From Bradyrhizobium sp. MOS002 (GTDB taxonomy: Bacteria > Pseudomonadota > Alphaproteobacteria > Rhizobiales > Xanthobacteraceae), in assembly GCF_003020115.1 (NCBI RefSeq), contig NZ_PYFX01000013.1:1-64000 (forward strand): a stretch of DNA of 64,000 nt, written 5' to 3'. Shown one piece after another: positions 1-7,054 of the stretch. Every line of letters starts with the position of its first letter. The stretch's first letter is position 1. The translations under genes were made by a program, and so were the position numbers. Under the pieces are notes generated by a model that made no database searches, was not told the origin of the DNA, and saw only the letters and a program-made list of their open reading frames with translations.

Positions 1-668
1 GCAGGGAGGTCTATATCCAGGCCTCCTACAACCCGATCATGGATCTCAACGGCAAGCCGTTCAAGGTCGTGAAATATGCGACCGACGTCACCAAGCAGGT
101 GCTGGTCCGCATGGGCAACGAGCGAGTCCGCGGCATGATGGAGTCTGTTGCCGCAGGCTCCGAGGAGCTGAACGCCTCAGTGCGCGAAATTTCGGAAGCC
201 ATGACCAAATCCCGCGATACCGCGATGAGCGCGGTGGATCAGGTCGCCGCCGCCGACGCCCAGGCCCAGCGCCTCACCGAAGCGGCACTGGCGATGAGCG
301 GGATCGTCGAGCTCATCAACAACATCACCGGCCAGATCAACCTCCTGGCCCTTAACGCCACCATCGAATCGGCCCGCGCCGGCGAAGCCGGTCGGGGCTT
401 TGCGGTGGTGGCCTCGGAGGTCAAGAGCCTCGCCAACCAGGCCAAGCAGGCCACTGACAAGATCGGTGCTGAGATCGGCAGCCTCAACGGCATCTCCGGC
501 GACGTCGTCACCGCCCTGGCTTCGATCAAGACGGCCATCAACAACGTCAGCGAATATGTGACGTCGACGGCCGCGGCAATCGAAGAGCAAAGCACCGTGA
601 CCAACGAGATGTCGACCAGCATGCAGCGCGCCGCAGCGGAAGCCGCCGCGATGGCCGCTAGTGCCTGA
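1..668 (+). CDS. Methyl-accepting chemotaxis protein, C-terminal part (5' truncated by window)
   Basis: The reading frame is open from base 3, so the gene begins before the window. About 221 codons are visible. The first 30 or so residues (YIQASYNPIMD...FKVVKYATDVT) look like the end of a PAS/PAC sensor module. They run straight into the coiled-coil MCP signalling domain, whose conserved tip is readable as LLALNATIESARAGEAGRGF followed by VVASEVKSLA. This tip binds CheA/CheW and controls the flagellar phosphorelay. No membrane segment is visible, so it may be a soluble PAS-type transducer of the kind common in Bradyrhizobium, but the missing N-terminus leaves this open. It ends ...AAAMAASA with TGA, without a CheR/CheB-tethering pentapeptide. 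Confidence 0.9.
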   Translation, partial: REVYIQASYNPIMDLNGKPFKVVKYATDVTKQVLVRMGNERVRGMMESVAAGSEELNASVREISEAMTKSRDTAMSAVDQVAAADAQAQRLTEAALAMSGIVELINNITGQINLLALNATIESARAGEAGRGFAVVASEVKSLANQAKQATDKIGAEIGSLNGISGDVVTALASIKTAINNVSEYVTSTAAAIEEQSTVTNEMSTSMQRAAAEAAAMAASA

Positions 669-727
669 TCTTTGCGCGGACCTGGAGAGCTGTCCGTTTC
701 GCCCGCTGTCGCAGAAATCCGCGCGCC

Positions 728-792
728 TCAGCGATGCGCATGGTCCGCGCGATCGAGCGACTCCAGCGTTGACGCATTGCGCAGTAGCCGCG
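728..792 (-). pseudogene. Relic of a DUF6455-type gene 3' end
   Basis: On the minus strand this stretch reads NASTLESLDRADHAHR then stop. It matches the C-terminus of the intact DUF6455 gene at 3496-3915 (NASTLESLDRADVAPR) at both protein and DNA level. Upstream of Asn the relic reads GYC in a shifted frame where the intact copy reads GFCA: one base has been lost in the run that is gcattggcgcag in the intact copy and gcattgcgcag here. A TGA lies four codons further upstream. Only about 20 codons of homology remain. Confidence 0.6.
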
Positions 793-813
793 CGGGAATC
801 AAAAGGCGATGCA

Positions 814-838
814 GCGGGCGCGCCGGGGACGCGCCCGC
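814..838 (-). terminator. GC-rich hairpin downstream of the SDR gene
   Basis: Perfect 9-bp inverted repeat GCGGGCGCG / CGCGCCCGC with a 7-base loop, 24 bases past the SDR stop codon on the minus strand. A short T run (TTTTG) follows about 13 bases later, so it is a plausible but imperfect intrinsic terminator. It also faces the end of the chemotaxis gene and could serve both. Confidence 0.5.
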
Positions 839-861
839 TTCGTAACCCAATCGCGCCTCGC

Positions 862-1617
862 TCAGATCGTCTGGCCGCCGGACACCTCGATGCGCTGAGC
901 CGTGACCCAGCGGTTGTCGGAATCGAGCAGGCTCGCAACCATCGGCCCGATGTCGTCGGGCAGACCGACGCGGCCCAGTGCGGTCATTTGCGCAAACTGC
1001 TTGTTCAGATCGGGCATGTCCCGGACGGCTCCGCCGAGAAAGTCGGTTTCGATCGCACCCGGCGCGACGACGTTGGCCGTGATGCCGCGTCCACCGAATT
1101 CCTTGGCCATATATACCGTCAGAACCTCGACGGCGCCCTTTGCGGCGGCATAGGCGGAGAAGCCGGGGAAGGAGACGCGCGTCAGCCCGCTTGAGAAATT
1201 GATGATCCGGCCCTTGTCGGCCAACAGCGGCAACAAGGTCTGCGTCAGGAAGAACGGCCCTTTGACATGGGTGTCGAAGAGGGCGTCGAACTGCTGCTCT
1301 GTCGTCTCGGCGAAGGCAGCCATTTCTCCCTGGCCCGCATTGTTGACGAGGTGATCGAACGTCTCGGCGCCCCAATGGTTCGTCAGCGCCGACCGGACCT
1401 TGGCGACGAAGTCGGGAAAGCTCGACACGGCGGTGACGTCAAGCTCCAGCGCGACGGCCTTGCGGCCGAGCGCTTCGATCTCGGCGACGACGTCGCGGGC
1501 AGCGGCGGCACCGCTGCGATAAGTCACGATCACATCGCCGCCGTGACGTGCGATGGCGATGGCGGTGTTGCGGCCAAGGCCGCGGCTGGCGCCGGTGACG
1601 AGAGAAATGGTGGGCAT
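862..1617 (-). CDS. Short-chain dehydrogenase/reductase (SDR)
   Basis: 251-residue classical SDR, a cytosolic NAD(P)(H)-dependent oxidoreductase. The Rossmann nucleotide motif TGASRGLG lies at about residues 8-15, NNAG near residue 90, a catalytic Ser in NFSSG and the catalytic YAAAK near residues 155-159. The length is normal for the family. The ATG at 1617 is chosen because it directly precedes the first Rossmann strand (MPTISLVTGA); a longer frame upstream has no typical SDR residues. It is divergent from the AraC regulator, with 191 bp between, which suggests that regulator controls it. The substrate cannot be read from the sequence. A 3-oxo-acyl or quinone-type reductase is possible. Confidence 0.92.
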   Translation of the reverse strand: MPTISLVTGASRGLGRNTAIAIARHGGDVIVTYRSGAAAARDVVAEIEALGRKAVALELDVTAVSSFPDFVAKVRSALTNHWGAETFDHLVNNAGQGEMAAFAETTEQQFDALFDTHVKGPFFLTQTLLPLLADKGRIINFSSGLTRVSFPGFSAYAAAKGAVEVLTVYMAKEFGGRGITANVVAPGAIETDFLGGAVRDMPDLNKQFAQMTALGRVGLPDDIGPMVASLLDSDNRWVTAQRIEVSGGQTI

Positions 1618-1693
1618 CGAAAATTCCTCGAAGCGTTGCGGTGATCTCCGTTTGCCCGCGATCGATCGTCCGGTGTTGCCGGATCCTCGGAGT

Positions 1694-1745
1694 GTCTTGC
1701 CCAACATTCCGGAATGCGGCGACGGCAGACTTGCCCAAAACTCCT
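1694..1745. promoter_or_regulatory. Direct repeats and a palindrome in the SDR/AraC divergent promoter region
   Basis: CTTGCCCAA occurs at 1696-1704 and again at 1730-1738, each followed by a similar 3' flank (CATTCC and AACTCC). The copies are 34 bp apart on the same strand. A perfect 12-bp palindrome, CATTCCGGAATG (1705-1716), touches the first copy. Direct repeats about three helical turns apart are typical of AraC-family operators, and the site lies between a divergent regulator and its probable target. Binding is inferred. Confidence 0.45.
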
Positions 1746-1808
1746 GATTTTCTGCCTGAACGGTCGGTGCCGATTGCTTGCGCGCCGGGCCCGGCCTAAA
1801 ATTGGCGC

Positions 1809-2702
1809 GTGACCGAAACGCTGCTCCAGATCGCCAGTCGTTATTCCGCGGCTCACGCCGACGACAAGGGCATCGCCTCCACGCCCTTCGCCGGCGTCTC
1901 GATCATCCGCGAGACCGCGCCGAGTGCGCTCCTGTACGCGATCTCCAGGCCTCTGGTCGCAATCGTCTTGCAAGGCGCCAAACGTGTGGCGACCGGCCGG
2001 ACGTCTTTCGACTTCGGTGCAGGCGATTCCTTGTTGATTGCGAGTGATGTGCCGACGGTCAGCCAGATCACGCGCGCGACGGCGGCTGCGCCCTATCTTT
2101 CGCTCGTCGTCGAGCTCGACCCCACAATCATCGAGGGGCTGGTGGTCGAGACGGGTTCGCTCCCGTTCATTCCGTCCCGGCCGCTACGGGTCGAGCCGAC
2201 GGAGCAGGAACTCGCGGACGCAGCGCTCCGGCTGTTGCGCCTGATCGACCGTCCCTCGGCCTTGCCGATCTTGCGCGGCCAGCTGCTGCGAGAGCTGCAT
2301 TATTGGCTGCTGGCCGGCCGCCACGGCGGGGCCATCAGGGCGCTCGGAATTGCCGATAGCCATGCACAGCGGATTGGCCGCGCGGTTGCGATCATCCGTG
2401 CCGGCTATGCCGGGCCGTTGCGCGTCGATCGATTGGCCAAGGCCGCGGCGATGAGCCCGTCGGCATTTCACGCGCACTTCCGGAGCGTCACTTCGCTGAC
2501 CCCGCTACAGTTTCAGAAACAACTTCGCCTGATCGAAGCCCGCCGCGCGCTGCTGGCCGACGGTACGCAGATCGCGACCGCAGCTCATCAAGTCGGCTAC
2601 GAAAGCGTCACACAGTTCACGCGGGAATATTCCCGGTTGTTCGGTATGCCGCCTGGGCGCGACATGCGCGAGGCGAAGCGGCGTATGGAATCGGCGGCTT
2701 GA
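1809..2702 (+). CDS. AraC family transcriptional regulator (AraC_N type)
   Basis: 297 residues. The N-terminal two-thirds (FAGVSIIRETAPSALLYAIS, then IVLQGAKRV) matches the AraC_N ligand/oligomerisation module found in many proteobacterial AraC regulators next to oxidoreductases. The last 100 or so residues carry two helix-turn-helix units; readable parts are LRVDRLAKAAAMSPSAFHAH and YESVTQFTREYSRLFGMPP. GTG at 1809 is the first plausible start and gives the expected family length; no good ribosome-binding site is visible. It is divergent from the SDR gene and only 10 bp upstream of the lactonase-like gene, so it is probably co-transcribed with the latter and regulates both. The effector is unknown. 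Confidence 0.9.
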   Translation: MTETLLQIASRYSAAHADDKGIASTPFAGVSIIRETAPSALLYAISRPLVAIVLQGAKRVATGRTSFDFGAGDSLLIASDVPTVSQITRATAAAPYLSLVVELDPTIIEGLVVETGSLPFIPSRPLRVEPTEQELADAALRLLRLIDRPSALPILRGQLLRELHYWLLAGRHGGAIRALGIADSHAQRIGRAVAIIRAGYAGPLRVDRLAKAAAMSPSAFHAHFRSVTSLTPLQFQKQLRLIEARRALLADGTQIATAAHQVGYESVTQFTREYSRLFGMPPGRDMREAKRRMESAA

Positions 2703-2712
2703 AGAGTTGTTA

Positions 2713-3486
2713 ATGGCGACCGTTGACAGAATCTACATCCTCGACGGCGGCATCGCGCAGGTCTCGGACGGCTCGATCTATTCTCCCGGCATCAATGTCG
2801 GCGTCCCCATGACGTTGAGCTGCAATGCCTATCTCGTCAGTCATCGTGGCGAATGGCTGATCTGGGATACGGGAATCGAGGATGAGCTATCGAAGCACCC
2901 GCAAGGACGCATCATCGCGCATGGCATACGCGGCATCGTGCGTCGTCCCATCGCGGACCAACTGGATGAGATCGGAGTGCGGCCCCGCGACATCAGCACG
3001 ATCCTGCTTTCCCATGCGCATTTCGATCATATCGGGAATGTCGATCTGTTCGAAAATGCAAGATGGATCGCTCAGCGGGCTGAATTCGAGGCCATGTTCG
3101 GACCGGAGCCTGAAGAATTCGGCTATTCGCTACAGCACTACAAGGCGTTGAAGGAGCGGCCTTACGAGATCGTCGATGGCGACCACGACGTATTTGGCGA
3201 CGGCGCCGTGCGCATGATCTTCACGCCGGGCCACACCCTCGGGCATTGCTCGCTGATGGTGAGGCTGCCGCGGCGCGGCGCCGTGCTGCTGAGCGGCGAC
3301 GTCGCGCACAATCGCGAGAACCTCCGGCACATGCGCGTGCCGTCCTTCAATGCCGATCCGCAGGCAACGGTCGCGTCCATGACCAAAGTTGTCGAGCTGC
3401 TTCGCTCCGAGAATGCCGAAATCTGGATCAATCACGATACGACACAGAGCGACAAGCTGCCTCACGCGCCAGAATGGATCGTGTAA
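2713..3486 (+). CDS. Metallo-beta-lactamase-fold hydrolase, N-acyl homoserine lactonase-like
   Basis: 257 residues. The dinuclear zinc motif HAHFDH is at residues 101-106, further ligands are His178 (TPGHTLGH) and Asp196 (SGD), and a last His lies in INHDTTQ near the C-terminus. Order and spacing match the AiiA/AttM quorum-quenching lactonases, which open the lactone ring of acyl-homoserine lactones. The Tyr found three residues after the bridging Asp in AiiA is His199 here, as in some other family branches, so substrate specificity is not certain. ATG at 2713 is preferred over TTG at 2707 because gaagag precedes it at good spacing. It follows the AraC gene by 10 bp and is convergent with the DUF6455 gene. 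Confidence 0.85.
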   Translation: MATVDRIYILDGGIAQVSDGSIYSPGINVGVPMTLSCNAYLVSHRGEWLIWDTGIEDELSKHPQGRIIAHGIRGIVRRPIADQLDEIGVRPRDISTILLSHAHFDHIGNVDLFENARWIAQRAEFEAMFGPEPEEFGYSLQHYKALKERPYEIVDGDHDVFGDGAVRMIFTPGHTLGHCSLMVRLPRRGAVLLSGDVAHNRENLRHMRVPSFNADPQATVASMTKVVELLRSENAEIWINHDTTQSDKLPHAPEWIV

Positions 3487-3495
3487 GCGGGCGCG

Positions 3496-3915
3496 TTACC
3501 GCGGCGCGACGTCCGCGCGGTCGAGCGACTCCAGTGTCGAGGCATTGGCGCAGAAGCCGTGATAGTTCTCCGCGGCGGTGCCGTCGGCCAGCTCGCGATC
3601 GCACTGGCCCTTGTGGCTGCAAAGTGCGCACACCCGCTCCATGTCGCGCAGCAGCAGCGGCTGCGCGCGGCCGAGCCCTTCGGCGCTGATGCCGAGCTGC
3701 TCCAGCATCTTCGGCAGTTCGTCGGCGGAGTGCTTGCCGTGGCGGACCAGCTCCTCCAGATCGTCAGGCGCGATCCGCAGGTCTTGCGCGATCCGATCGA
3801 AATCGGCGCGGTCGAGCTGCCGGATCTCGTTCAGCTCGCGGCGATGCTTCAGCCAGCTTGCAAAGGACTCGATGAGGTCTTGGACAATGGGATAAGGCCT
3901 GGTTGCGGTGCTCAT
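3496..3915 (-). CDS. DUF6455 family protein
   Basis: 139 residues with no signal peptide or membrane segment. The N-terminal half is charged and helical (HRRELNEIRQLDRADFDRIA). The C-terminal half holds four cysteines in the order CALC...C...C (CALCSHKGQC and GFCANAS), a pattern that could bind a metal and is typical of DUF6455 proteins in Rhizobiales. The function is unknown. ATG at 3915 is chosen because ggag sits six bases upstream; an in-frame ATG four codons earlier lacks this. It is convergent with the lactonase gene, 9 bp apart. Its C-terminal coding sequence has a decayed partial copy at 728-792. Confidence 0.8.
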   Translation of the reverse strand: MSTATRPYPIVQDLIESFASWLKHRRELNEIRQLDRADFDRIAQDLRIAPDDLEELVRHGKHSADELPKMLEQLGISAEGLGRAQPLLLRDMERVCALCSHKGQCDRELADGTAAENYHGFCANASTLESLDRADVAPR

Positions 3916-4022
3916 GCGAAGCTCCATTCGAACGGCGGAATTGGAGCAAGGTTAGGCACAATGGTGCAGGTGCGCGTTGCGCTGGATCAAATAGCGATCA
4001 TGGGGCCGCGGCCTCCGGTGCA

Positions 4023-4167
4023 CCTCTCCCGCTTGCGGGAGAGGTCGGCGCGCCCGGGCGATGCGAAGCATCGTCTCGCGCGCCGGGTGAGGGTTCTCTC
4101 CTCTGGGGGATTATCCCGTTGTGGAGACACCCTCTCCCCAACCCTCTCCCGCAAGCGGGAGAGGGAG
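4023..4167. repeat. Palindromic intergenic repeat, family A copy 1
   Basis: The ends are inverted copies of each other (CTCTCCCGCTTGCGGGAGAG and CTCTCCCGCAAGCGGGAGAG); the middle contains GGGTGAGGGTTCTCTCCTC and ACACCCTCTCCCCAACCCTC. The same element in opposite orientation lies at 27633-27760. It fills most of the gap between two minus-strand genes. No coding potential is visible. Confidence 0.85.
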
Positions 4168-4186
4168 CGCACCTCTTGCGCGGCAG

Positions 4187-4972
4187 TTACCCGAACCGCT
4201 CCGCCGCCCACGCATACAGGCTGCCCGGGATCGGCTTCTCGCCGCCGCGACCCTTGGGCGAGATGTGCAGGCCGATGATGTCGCGGTCGGTGACGAGGCC
4301 GAGATAGCTCGACGGGTCGAAGAACAGCTTTGGCTCGGCGTGAACGGCGTAGAACGATTGCTTCGGCAAGGCGCCGTGCAACTCGCCGGTGCGGCGCGCG
4401 AGCGCGGTGAGTGCCGCCGGCCCGAAGATCGCGACGCGGATGTCGGAGAGGCGGTTCGAGCCGCCGCGCAGGCGGCGCATCGCAAACGTGACGCGATGGC
4501 GCAGCGACAGCCAGTTCGGCGTCAGCTCCTCCTGCTCCATCAGCTCTTCGAAGGCGGCAACGATGCCGTGTTCGGGCGGAAGGTAGATAACGGAGTTGCC
4601 GAGCTGGCGCGGTCGCTCCCACGCGAAGTAGGGCTTTGCCGGATCGATCTCGACGGGCCTCAGCAGCAGCACGTCGGCGTCGAGCCAGAGGCCAAAACCC
4701 TTCGCCATCAGCTTCATGCGGAAGAAGTCGCTGAACTGAAGCGTGGTCCAGTCGCGCCAGCTGCCGTCCGGCTGCGGCGGCCGCAATCGCTCGGAGAACG
4801 CATGCGGCAGGATCGCCTCGGCGTCCGCATTGCCGACGCCTGAGGGCAAGCCGGGAATGGTGTCAAAACTGTAGACCGTGACCTTGTGGCCGGCAGCCAG
4901 CTGCGAGCGCAGACAGGTCTGGCGCAGGGCGTCCATCGGGCCGTGCCAGAAGGTGACGATGTCAGGCAGCAT
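4187..4972 (-). CDS. Glycosyltransferase, DXD-motif sugar-binding type
   Basis: 261 residues. It has the DXD motif (GLWLDADVLLL) that coordinates Mn2+ and the nucleotide sugar in Gly_transf_sug / GT32-like enzymes. The N-terminal MLPDIVTFWHGP resembles the start of capsular-polysaccharide-type glycosyltransferases. It probably acts in the cytoplasm on a surface polysaccharide or glycolipid acceptor, which cannot be identified. The ATG at 4972 is preferred; an upstream TTG at 5002 would begin inside the leuD terminator. No other polysaccharide genes are nearby, so it looks like a stand-alone gene. Confidence 0.8.
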   Translation of the reverse strand: MLPDIVTFWHGPMDALRQTCLRSQLAAGHKVTVYSFDTIPGLPSGVGNADAEAILPHAFSERLRPPQPDGSWRDWTTLQFSDFFRMKLMAKGFGLWLDADVLLLRPVEIDPAKPYFAWERPRQLGNSVIYLPPEHGIVAAFEELMEQEELTPNWLSLRHRVTFAMRRLRGGSNRLSDIRVAIFGPAALTALARRTGELHGALPKQSFYAVHAEPKLFFDPSSYLGLVTDRDIIGLHISPKGRGGEKPIPGSLYAWAAERFG

Positions 4973-5004
4973 GGGCGGAGCTATAAGCGATAATCGGGGC
5001 AAAG

Positions 5005-5035
5005 AAAAAGCCCCGGCGCTGTCAGCACCGGGGCT
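5005..5035 (-). terminator. Intrinsic terminator of leuD
   Basis: Read on the minus strand, AGCCCCGG ... CCGGGGCT forms an 8-bp stem directly followed by a T run (TTTTTC). It starts 18 bases past the leuD stop codon, as expected for a rho-independent terminator. Confidence 0.85.
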
Positions 5036-5052
5036 CGAAACTCAGATCAATT

Positions 5053-5658
5053 TCAGGCCCAGGCGCGTTCGCGCTTGAGCTTCTCCTCATAGGTGTCGAT
5101 CGAGGCCTTCTTCTCCATCGTCAGGCCGATGTCGTCGAGGCCGTTGATCAGGCAGTGCTTGCGGAACGGATCGATCTCGAACTTGACCTTGCCGCCGTCG
5201 GGACCGCGGATCTCCTGGTTCGGCAGGTCGATCGTCAGCGTCGCGTTGGCGCCGCGCTCGGCGTCGTCGAACAGCTTGTCGAGGTCTTCCTGCGAGACGC
5301 GGATCGGCAGAATGCCGTTCTTGAAGCAGTTGTTGTAGAAGATGTCGCCGAACGAGGTCGAGATCACGCAGCGGATGCCGAAGTCGAGCAGCGCCCAGGG
5401 CGCGTGCTCGCGGCTCGAGCCGCAGCCGAAATTGTCGCCGGCGACCAGCACCTTCGACGTGCGATAGGCGGGCTGGTTGAGGACGAAATCAGGATTCTCG
5501 CTGCCGTCGTCCTTGTAGCGCTGCTCGGAGAAGAGCCCCTTGCCAAGGCCGGTGCGCTTGATGGTCTTGAGGTACTGCTTCGGAATGATCATGTCGGTGT
5601 CGACATTGATGATCTTCAGCGGCGCCGCGACGCCTTCCAGCGTGGTGAACTTGTCCAT
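5053..5658 (-). CDS. leuD: 3-isopropylmalate dehydratase small subunit LeuD
   Basis: 201 residues, the normal size. It carries the swivelling-domain signature GDNFGCGSSREHAPWAL at residues 74-90, and the N-terminus (IINVDTDMIIPKQYL) is typical. With LeuC it isomerises 2- to 3-isopropylmalate in cytosolic leucine biosynthesis. LeuC is on the same strand 2.3 kb upstream (7963-9369), separated by five other genes on both strands, so leuD needs its own promoter. The 106-bp gap to the zincin gene is the likely place. A strong intrinsic terminator follows. Confidence 0.97.
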   Translation of the reverse strand: MDKFTTLEGVAAPLKIINVDTDMIIPKQYLKTIKRTGLGKGLFSEQRYKDDGSENPDFVLNQPAYRTSKVLVAGDNFGCGSSREHAPWALLDFGIRCVISTSFGDIFYNNCFKNGILPIRVSQEDLDKLFDDAERGANATLTIDLPNQEIRGPDGGKVKFEIDPFRKHCLINGLDDIGLTMEKKASIDTYEEKLKRERAWA

Positions 5659-5764
5659 GGTTGCGCTTTCCCGGGGTGGTCTAGGGAACCGGTATTTATC
5701 GCGATCGGGGCGGAAATCCTAGGCCGAATTCGGCAGATCTCGTCTGCCTAACCGGGCTCTCTGC

Positions 5765-6166
5765 TCAACCCGGCTCTTGAGCCTCGATCGCGGTCATATC
5801 GTCGTCCGAGAGGCCGAAATGATGGCCGATCTCGTGGATCAGGACGTGGCGGACGATATGGCCGAGGCTTTCGTCGTGCTCGGCCCAGTAATCCAGGATC
5901 GGCCGGCGGTAGAGCCAGACCATGTTGGGCAGCCGCGCCACGTCGCCAAAACTCTGCTGCGGCAGGCCGACGCCCTGGAACAGGCCGAGCAGGTCGAACT
6001 CGCTCTCGCATGCCATCTCGTCCAGGACTTCCTCGGTGGGGAAGTCGTCGACGCGGATGATCACGCCCTCGCAGAGGCCGCGAAACGTCGCCGGCAGGCG
6101 TTCGAACACGTCGTGCGCCATCGCTTCCATCTCGGCCAGCGAGGGTGCTTTCAATTCCGTCCACAT
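5765..6166 (-). CDS. Zincin-like metallopeptidase family protein (DUF1025 type)
   Basis: 133 residues. The zinc-protease helix HEIGHHFGLSDDDM lies near the C-terminus: two His and a catalytic Glu (HExxH) plus a downstream Asp, the signature of the small minigluzincin-like family PF06262. ATG at 6166 is chosen because gagaag precedes it and because family members begin at this point; an in-frame TTG 25 codons upstream would add an unconserved tail. No signal peptide is visible, so it is probably cytosolic. No substrate is known for the family. It lies between leuD and a group of small exported proteins. Confidence 0.85.
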   Translation of the reverse strand: MWTELKAPSLAEMEAMAHDVFERLPATFRGLCEGVIIRVDDFPTEEVLDEMACESEFDLLGLFQGVGLPQQSFGDVARLPNMVWLYRRPILDYWAEHDESLGHIVRHVLIHEIGHHFGLSDDDMTAIEAQEPG

Positions 6167-6288
6167 GGGCTTCTCATAGCGTGGGTTTCGCGGCGATGCA
6201 TCCGGCTTTATAAGCGCGGCGAGGTTGACGGGCGCCGTCAAAACGGGGAGCGTAGGGCCTCGAAGTGGACGTTCAGGTGGGCGGGAAA

Positions 6289-6603
6289 ATGCGAGCGAAA
6301 ACAGCGCTGACGCTACTGTGCATGGGGTTGTTTTCGCAGTTTTGCCTTGGCGCGGAGGCCCAGACCGCGGCTCCCGGGATCAGGCTCGCCCAGGCGGCCT
6401 CGCGAGACGATCTCCCGCCGCCGCGCAAGCGGCCCCCGGCGCGCCTGCGCGTCACGCCCTATTACAGTCCGGATGGGGTCTATCCGCGTTACAATCCCGG
6501 TCCCGATGCGGTCCGCGAGTGCAATGCCACCTATGTGCAGGAATATCGCCCCAGCGGCACGGTGATCGTGCCGCATATGAGCTGCTACTGGCGCCGGGGC
6601 TGA
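6289..6603 (+). CDS. Small exported protein of unknown function
   Basis: 104 residues. A clear Sec signal peptide (MRAKTALTLLCMGLFSQFCL, then GAEA) is followed by a Pro/Arg-rich mature part with two cysteines (VRECNATY and HMSCYW) that could form a disulfide. I do not recognise the family; similar short periplasmic proteins are common in Bradyrhizobium. ATG at 6289 is chosen because it opens the signal peptide and has a purine-rich ggcggg just upstream; GTG at 6265 would put eight extra residues before it. It leads a row of three small exported-protein genes on the plus strand. Confidence 0.6.
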   Translation: MRAKTALTLLCMGLFSQFCLGAEAQTAAPGIRLAQAASRDDLPPPRKRPPARLRVTPYYSPDGVYPRYNPGPDAVRECNATYVQEYRPSGTVIVPHMSCYWRRG

Positions 6604-6636
6604 GTTCGACACGTCCGGACGCAGCGGAGGTCGATC

Positions 6637-6903
6637 ATGACGAGATGGATCACAGTCACGGTTGCCCTCGGGCTGATGGTCGCTTCGCCCGGCGTCTCCA
6701 TCGCCGCGGCACAGGATGCCGCAAAGTCGAAGGCGGCAGTGTTCGGAACAGCCATCGGTGCGCGGCGTCATGCGCGCCATCATGACGCTGTGCGCCAATT
6801 CGCACCTCGCGAGCCGCATTACTACGCGCGGCCTGTCTACTACCGTCCTTATCCTTACGGCGTGCCCGCACCGTTCGTGCTTGGCTTCGGACCGTGGTGG
6901 TGA
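6637..6903 (+). CDS. Small exported Tyr/Pro/His-rich protein
   Basis: 88 residues. A signal peptide (MTRWITVTVALGLMVASPGV...AAAQ) precedes a mature region rich in His, Arg, Tyr and Pro (PHYYARPVYYRPYPYG) and a hydrophobic aromatic end (GFGPWW). The ribosome-binding site gcggagg is six bases before the ATG. The gene starts 33 bp after the previous one, so they may be co-transcribed. No family is recognised. The composition is like the Tyr/Pro-rich periplasmic proteins abundant in Bradyrhizobium. Confidence 0.6.
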   Translation: MTRWITVTVALGLMVASPGVSIAAAQDAAKSKAAVFGTAIGARRHARHHDAVRQFAPREPHYYARPVYYRPYPYGVPAPFVLGFGPWW

Positions 6904-7003
6904 CGTCGCAGCGCGACGCCGGCACGTTGTTCATTCATGAGGCATTCACGTCGCTGTCCCTAATTTAATCTTGGGAGCGACCGTCAATGAACAGCGCTGA
7001 CGC

Positions 7004-7023
7004 GCGACGCGAACGAGCGTCGC
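7004..7023 (+). promoter_or_regulatory. Inverted repeat in the 5' leader of the Gly/His-rich protein gene
   Basis: GCGACGC and GCGTCGC form a perfect 7-bp inverted repeat with a 6-base loop, ending 31 bases before the ATG at 7055. It may be an RNA hairpin in the leader or a protein-binding site. There is no T run, so it is not an obvious terminator. Confidence 0.35.
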
Positions 7024-7054
7024 AACTCCGCAGTCCAGATTCAGGGAGAAGTCC

